The notes under the pieces were generated by a model. The model saw nothing but the letters and a program-made list of their open reading frames with translations, did not search any database and was not told the origin of the DNA. Positions 4,706-6,949 of a stretch of 6,949 bases of DNA are shown here, piece by piece. The position numbers and the translations under genes were made by a program. This DNA is from Bryobacterales bacterium (GTDB taxonomy: Bacteria > Acidobacteriota > Terriglobia > Bryobacterales > Bryobacteraceae). The stretch's first letter is position 1, and every line of letters begins with the position of its first letter. The DNA is taken from positions 1 to 6,949 of the forward strand of contig SHUN01000151.1 in the NCBI GenBank assembly GCA_009697495.1, given 5' to 3'.

Positions 4706-6949
4706 GTTCCGGCTGCTGATGATACTGGTTGTTGGGGTTGCGTTGCGCGCCCAGAATTTCGCCGAGATCACCGGGAATGTGACCGATCCCAGCGGCGCCG
4801 TAATTGCGGGCGCGACGGTCACCGTGACAAACACGGCGACAAATCAGAAGAGAAATACGGTGACTAACGACACCGGCACTTACTCGCTGCCGTATCTTGT
4901 TCCTGGGGTTTACGACCTTCATGTGGCGGCCGCCGGATTCAAGGGTTCCACGCGAAAGGCGCTGGAATTGCAAGTTGGCGCGGTGGCTCGTATCGATGTT
5001 CGCGCCGAGGTGGGCGAGGTGAGCCAGCAGGTGGAAGTGACGGGCGGGGCGCCGTTGCTGAATACCGAGACGGCCGCGCTGGGAACGGTGATTGAGAACC
5101 GGCGGATTGTGGATTTGCCGTTGAATGGACGGAATTATTTGCAGCTAGTGACGCTGAGTCCAAATGTGACGACGGAGGGCGGGGCGGGCGGCGCCGGCGG
5201 ACTGCAGGGCGGGGCGCGGAGCCAGACGTCGCTGTCGATTGCCGGGCAGCGGCTGGAGTATAACCGCTACACGTTGGACGGCGTGGACAATACGGATCCG
5301 AACTTTAATTCGTATATCATTCAGCCCTCGATCGACGCACTGCAGGAGTTCAAGGTGCAGACGGGTATTTACTCGGCGGAGTTTGGACGCGGGGCGTCGC
5401 AAATCAATGTTACGACGAAATCGGGAACGAATCAGTATCATGGCGCGCTGTTTGAGTTTTTGCGCAATTCGTCGTTGGACGCCCGGCAGTGGCTGCAATC
5501 GACGGGAGCGAAGAACCCGTTCCGGAGGAATCAATACGGCTTCACGCTGGCCGGTCCGCTTACGATTCCGAAACTTTTCCGCGGGCAGGACCGGCTGTTT
5601 TTCATGTCCAATTTCGAGCAGAACAAGGACCGCACGACTTCGTTTGCCCGAACGAACGTGGCAACCGAGGGAATGCGCAATGGCGATTTCACAGGCCAGG
5701 CGCGCGCCATCTACGATCCGTTGAGCCGTGTTTATAGCGACGCGGGCGCGGCCGTATCGGCGACTCCGTTCGCCGGGAACACGTTCCCGCGGACTCGGTT
5801 GAACGTGGTCTCGCAGCGGCTGCTGGAGTTCTTTCCGGCGCCGACGGTTCCGGGCAATAATCTGGTGGCCAACTACGCCCGGAACGCGCGAAGCACAACC
5901 GACAACACGCAATTCAACCAGCGCATAGACTGGAATGAAAGCGACAAGAGTAACTGGTTTGGGCGATTCAGTTGGGGCGACGACGGGTTGCTGAACGGGA
6001 CGGCGGTGCTGACGGATTCGACGCAGGCGGTGACCGTCGTGCGGCAGGCGATGATCTCAAACACTCGGATTCTGAGTAGTTCGACTGTGAACGAAGCGCG
6101 CGTGTCGTGGAACCAGTTCAACAACGATCTGGTGGGTTACTTTGCCAACCAGCGCGATGTGCAAACGGACCTGAAAATTCCCGGACTTTTTTCTTCGAGC
6201 CCGCTGGCATACGGTGTTCCAGCGATTGGCCTGGGCGGGGGCATCAGTAGCTTCGGCGGCGTGACGCCGTGGGTTAGCCGCAACAACAGTTTTCAATTCA
6301 TGGACAATTTCTCGGTTATTCGCGGGCGTCACTCGTTCAAGTTTGGCGGGGAACTGCGGCGGGACCGCTATAACCAGTTCGGCAACCAAAAGGCGACCGG
6401 CGAGTTTCTCTTTGATGGACAGGCCACGTTTAACCCGGCCAATCGCGGCGCTACCGGGTTCATCTTCGCCGATTTCATGCTGGGCGAAACATCGACGGCG
6501 GCCCGGGTCGCGGCCATGGCCAACGCTATGCTGCGCCGCAGTTCTTTCTACGCCTATGTGCAGGACGACTGGAAAATTACGAAGCGGCTGACGCTGAATA
6601 TTGGCGTGCGCTATGAGAATCCGCGGCCCTGGGAAGATAAGTACCGGGCCATACTGAATGTGCAGTTATTCGATCCGGGCGTGGGGCCGAACGGGCTGCT
6701 TCCGGGTTCGAAGACGCCGATCCTGACGCGGCCCGGCAGCGGAGATTTTTACGATGGCCTTAATTTCCACTTTGCCGATGGGCAGACGACGCAAGCCGGC
6801 GACCAGTTTATGGGCCGGGGCCTGGTGAATCCGGATAACAATAACTTCGCGCCGCGGCTCGGCTTATCGTATAGCCCGACGGACCGGTGGACGGTGCGCG
6901 CCGGGGCGGGGATTTTCTATGTGCAGGACGCCGGCAACCCGACGTTCGA
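4704..6949 (+). CDS. Oar-like TonB-dependent outer-membrane receptor, 3'-truncated by the window edge
   Basis: The first 748 codons run open to the window end; related receptors are usually over 1,000 residues, so roughly the last third is missing. The protein starts with a short Sec signal (MFRLLMILVVGVALRAQ, cleavage probably at A16/Q17). A carboxypeptidase-regulatory-like beta domain follows at about 21-105 (ITGNVTDPSGAVIAGATV, then YSLPYLVPGVYDLHVAAAGF). VEVTG at 110-114 is a possible TonB-box-like segment. The plug spans about 115-245, with LPLNGRN at 138-144, a glycine-rich stretch, TLDGVDN at 190-196 and SAEFGRGASQINVTTKSGTN at 224-243. Barrel strands follow, with GRHSFKFGGE at 541-550 and YVQDDWK at 618-624. 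The family takes up large or scarce substrates, or moves proteins, across the outer membrane using TonB energy; the substrate cannot be read here. An in-frame GTG at 4698 is an alternative start, and a TGA at 4659 closes the frame further upstream. Being 57 nt after the DUF1552 gene, it may share its transcript. Confidence 0.95.
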   Translation, partial: MFRLLMILVVGVALRAQNFAEITGNVTDPSGAVIAGATVTVTNTATNQKRNTVTNDTGTYSLPYLVPGVYDLHVAAAGFKGSTRKALELQVGAVARIDVRAEVGEVSQQVEVTGGAPLLNTETAALGTVIENRRIVDLPLNGRNYLQLVTLSPNVTTEGGAGGAGGLQGGARSQTSLSIAGQRLEYNRYTLDGVDNTDPNFNSYIIQPSIDALQEFKVQTGIYSAEFGRGASQINVTTKSGTNQYHGALFEFLRNSSLDARQWLQSTGAKNPFRRNQYGFTLAGPLTIPKLFRGQDRLFFMSNFEQNKDRTTSFARTNVATEGMRNGDFTGQARAIYDPLSRVYSDAGAAVSATPFAGNTFPRTRLNVVSQRLLEFFPAPTVPGNNLVANYARNARSTTDNTQFNQRIDWNESDKSNWFGRFSWGDDGLLNGTAVLTDSTQAVTVVRQAMISNTRILSSSTVNEARVSWNQFNNDLVGYFANQRDVQTDLKIPGLFSSSPLAYGVPAIGLGGGISSFGGVTPWVSRNNSFQFMDNFSVIRGRHSFKFGGELRRDRYNQFGNQKATGEFLFDGQATFNPANRGATGFIFADFMLGETSTAARVAAMANAMLRRSSFYAYVQDDWKITKRLTLNIGVRYENPRPWEDKYRAILNVQLFDPGVGPNGLLPGSKTPILTRPGSGDFYDGLNFHFADGQTTQAGDQFMGRGLVNPDNNNFAPRLGLSYSPTDRWTVRAGAGIFYVQDAGNPTF

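Noticed and set aside
3249..4973. A 574-residue open frame on the minus strand
   Set aside because: It lies opposite the DUF1552 gene and parts of both neighbours, all of which have clear family motifs. Its translation is dominated by Arg, His, Pro and Gln with no recognisable domain, as expected from the complement of GC-rich codons with few stops.
5170..5220. Glycine-rich GC repeat in the receptor gene
   Set aside because: The short GGC/GGG runs encode a Gly-rich loop in the plug domain that is usual in this receptor family, not an independent repeat element.
5145..5912. A 255-residue minus-strand open frame inside the receptor gene
   Set aside because: The + strand here encodes the plug domain with LPLNGRN, GVDN and other receptor motifs; the minus-strand product is Arg-rich with no motif, so it is a shadow.

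Overview
The window carries four genes, all on the + strand and closely packed, and every product appears to be exported: (1) a two-domain cupin protein, (2) a large DUF1592-family protein with two c-type heme-binding motifs, (3) a Tat-exported DUF1552 (HXXSHH) protein, and (4) the first 748 codons of an Oar-like TonB-dependent outer-membrane receptor cut by the window edge. No RNA genes, insertion sequences, CRISPR arrays or prophage genes were seen, and no stretch above 300 bases lacks a gene.

The organism is probably an acidobacterium of the Bryobacterales/Solibacter type. This is an inference from the gene families: paired DUF1592 and DUF1552 proteins are typical of Planctomycetes, Acidobacteria and Verrucomicrobia, and receptors that begin with a carboxypeptidase-regulatory-like domain and carry LPLNGRN, GVDN and YVQDDWK motifs are greatly expanded in Solibacter-like acidobacteria. 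Base composition is high in GC, and the first three genes favour G over C at third codon positions.

Layout: bases 1-38 hold a short AT-rich leader with small palindromes and a good ribosome-binding site. The cupin gene (39-935) is followed after 17 nt by the heme protein (953-3349; alternative GTG start at 941). Its last codons overlap the DUF1552 gene (3339-4646) by 11 nt, which suggests translational coupling. A 57-nt gap then holds a GC-rich hairpin that pairs the ribosome-binding site and start codon of the receptor gene (4704 to the window end).

A plausible but untested reading is that the receptor brings a large or scarce substrate through the outer membrane, and that the heme protein, the DUF1552 protein and the cupin act on it or on its electrons in the periplasm. 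The biochemical role of the DUF1592/DUF1552 pair is unknown to me. The best candidates for new biology are this uncharacterised exported redox pair and the structured leader over the receptor start codon.
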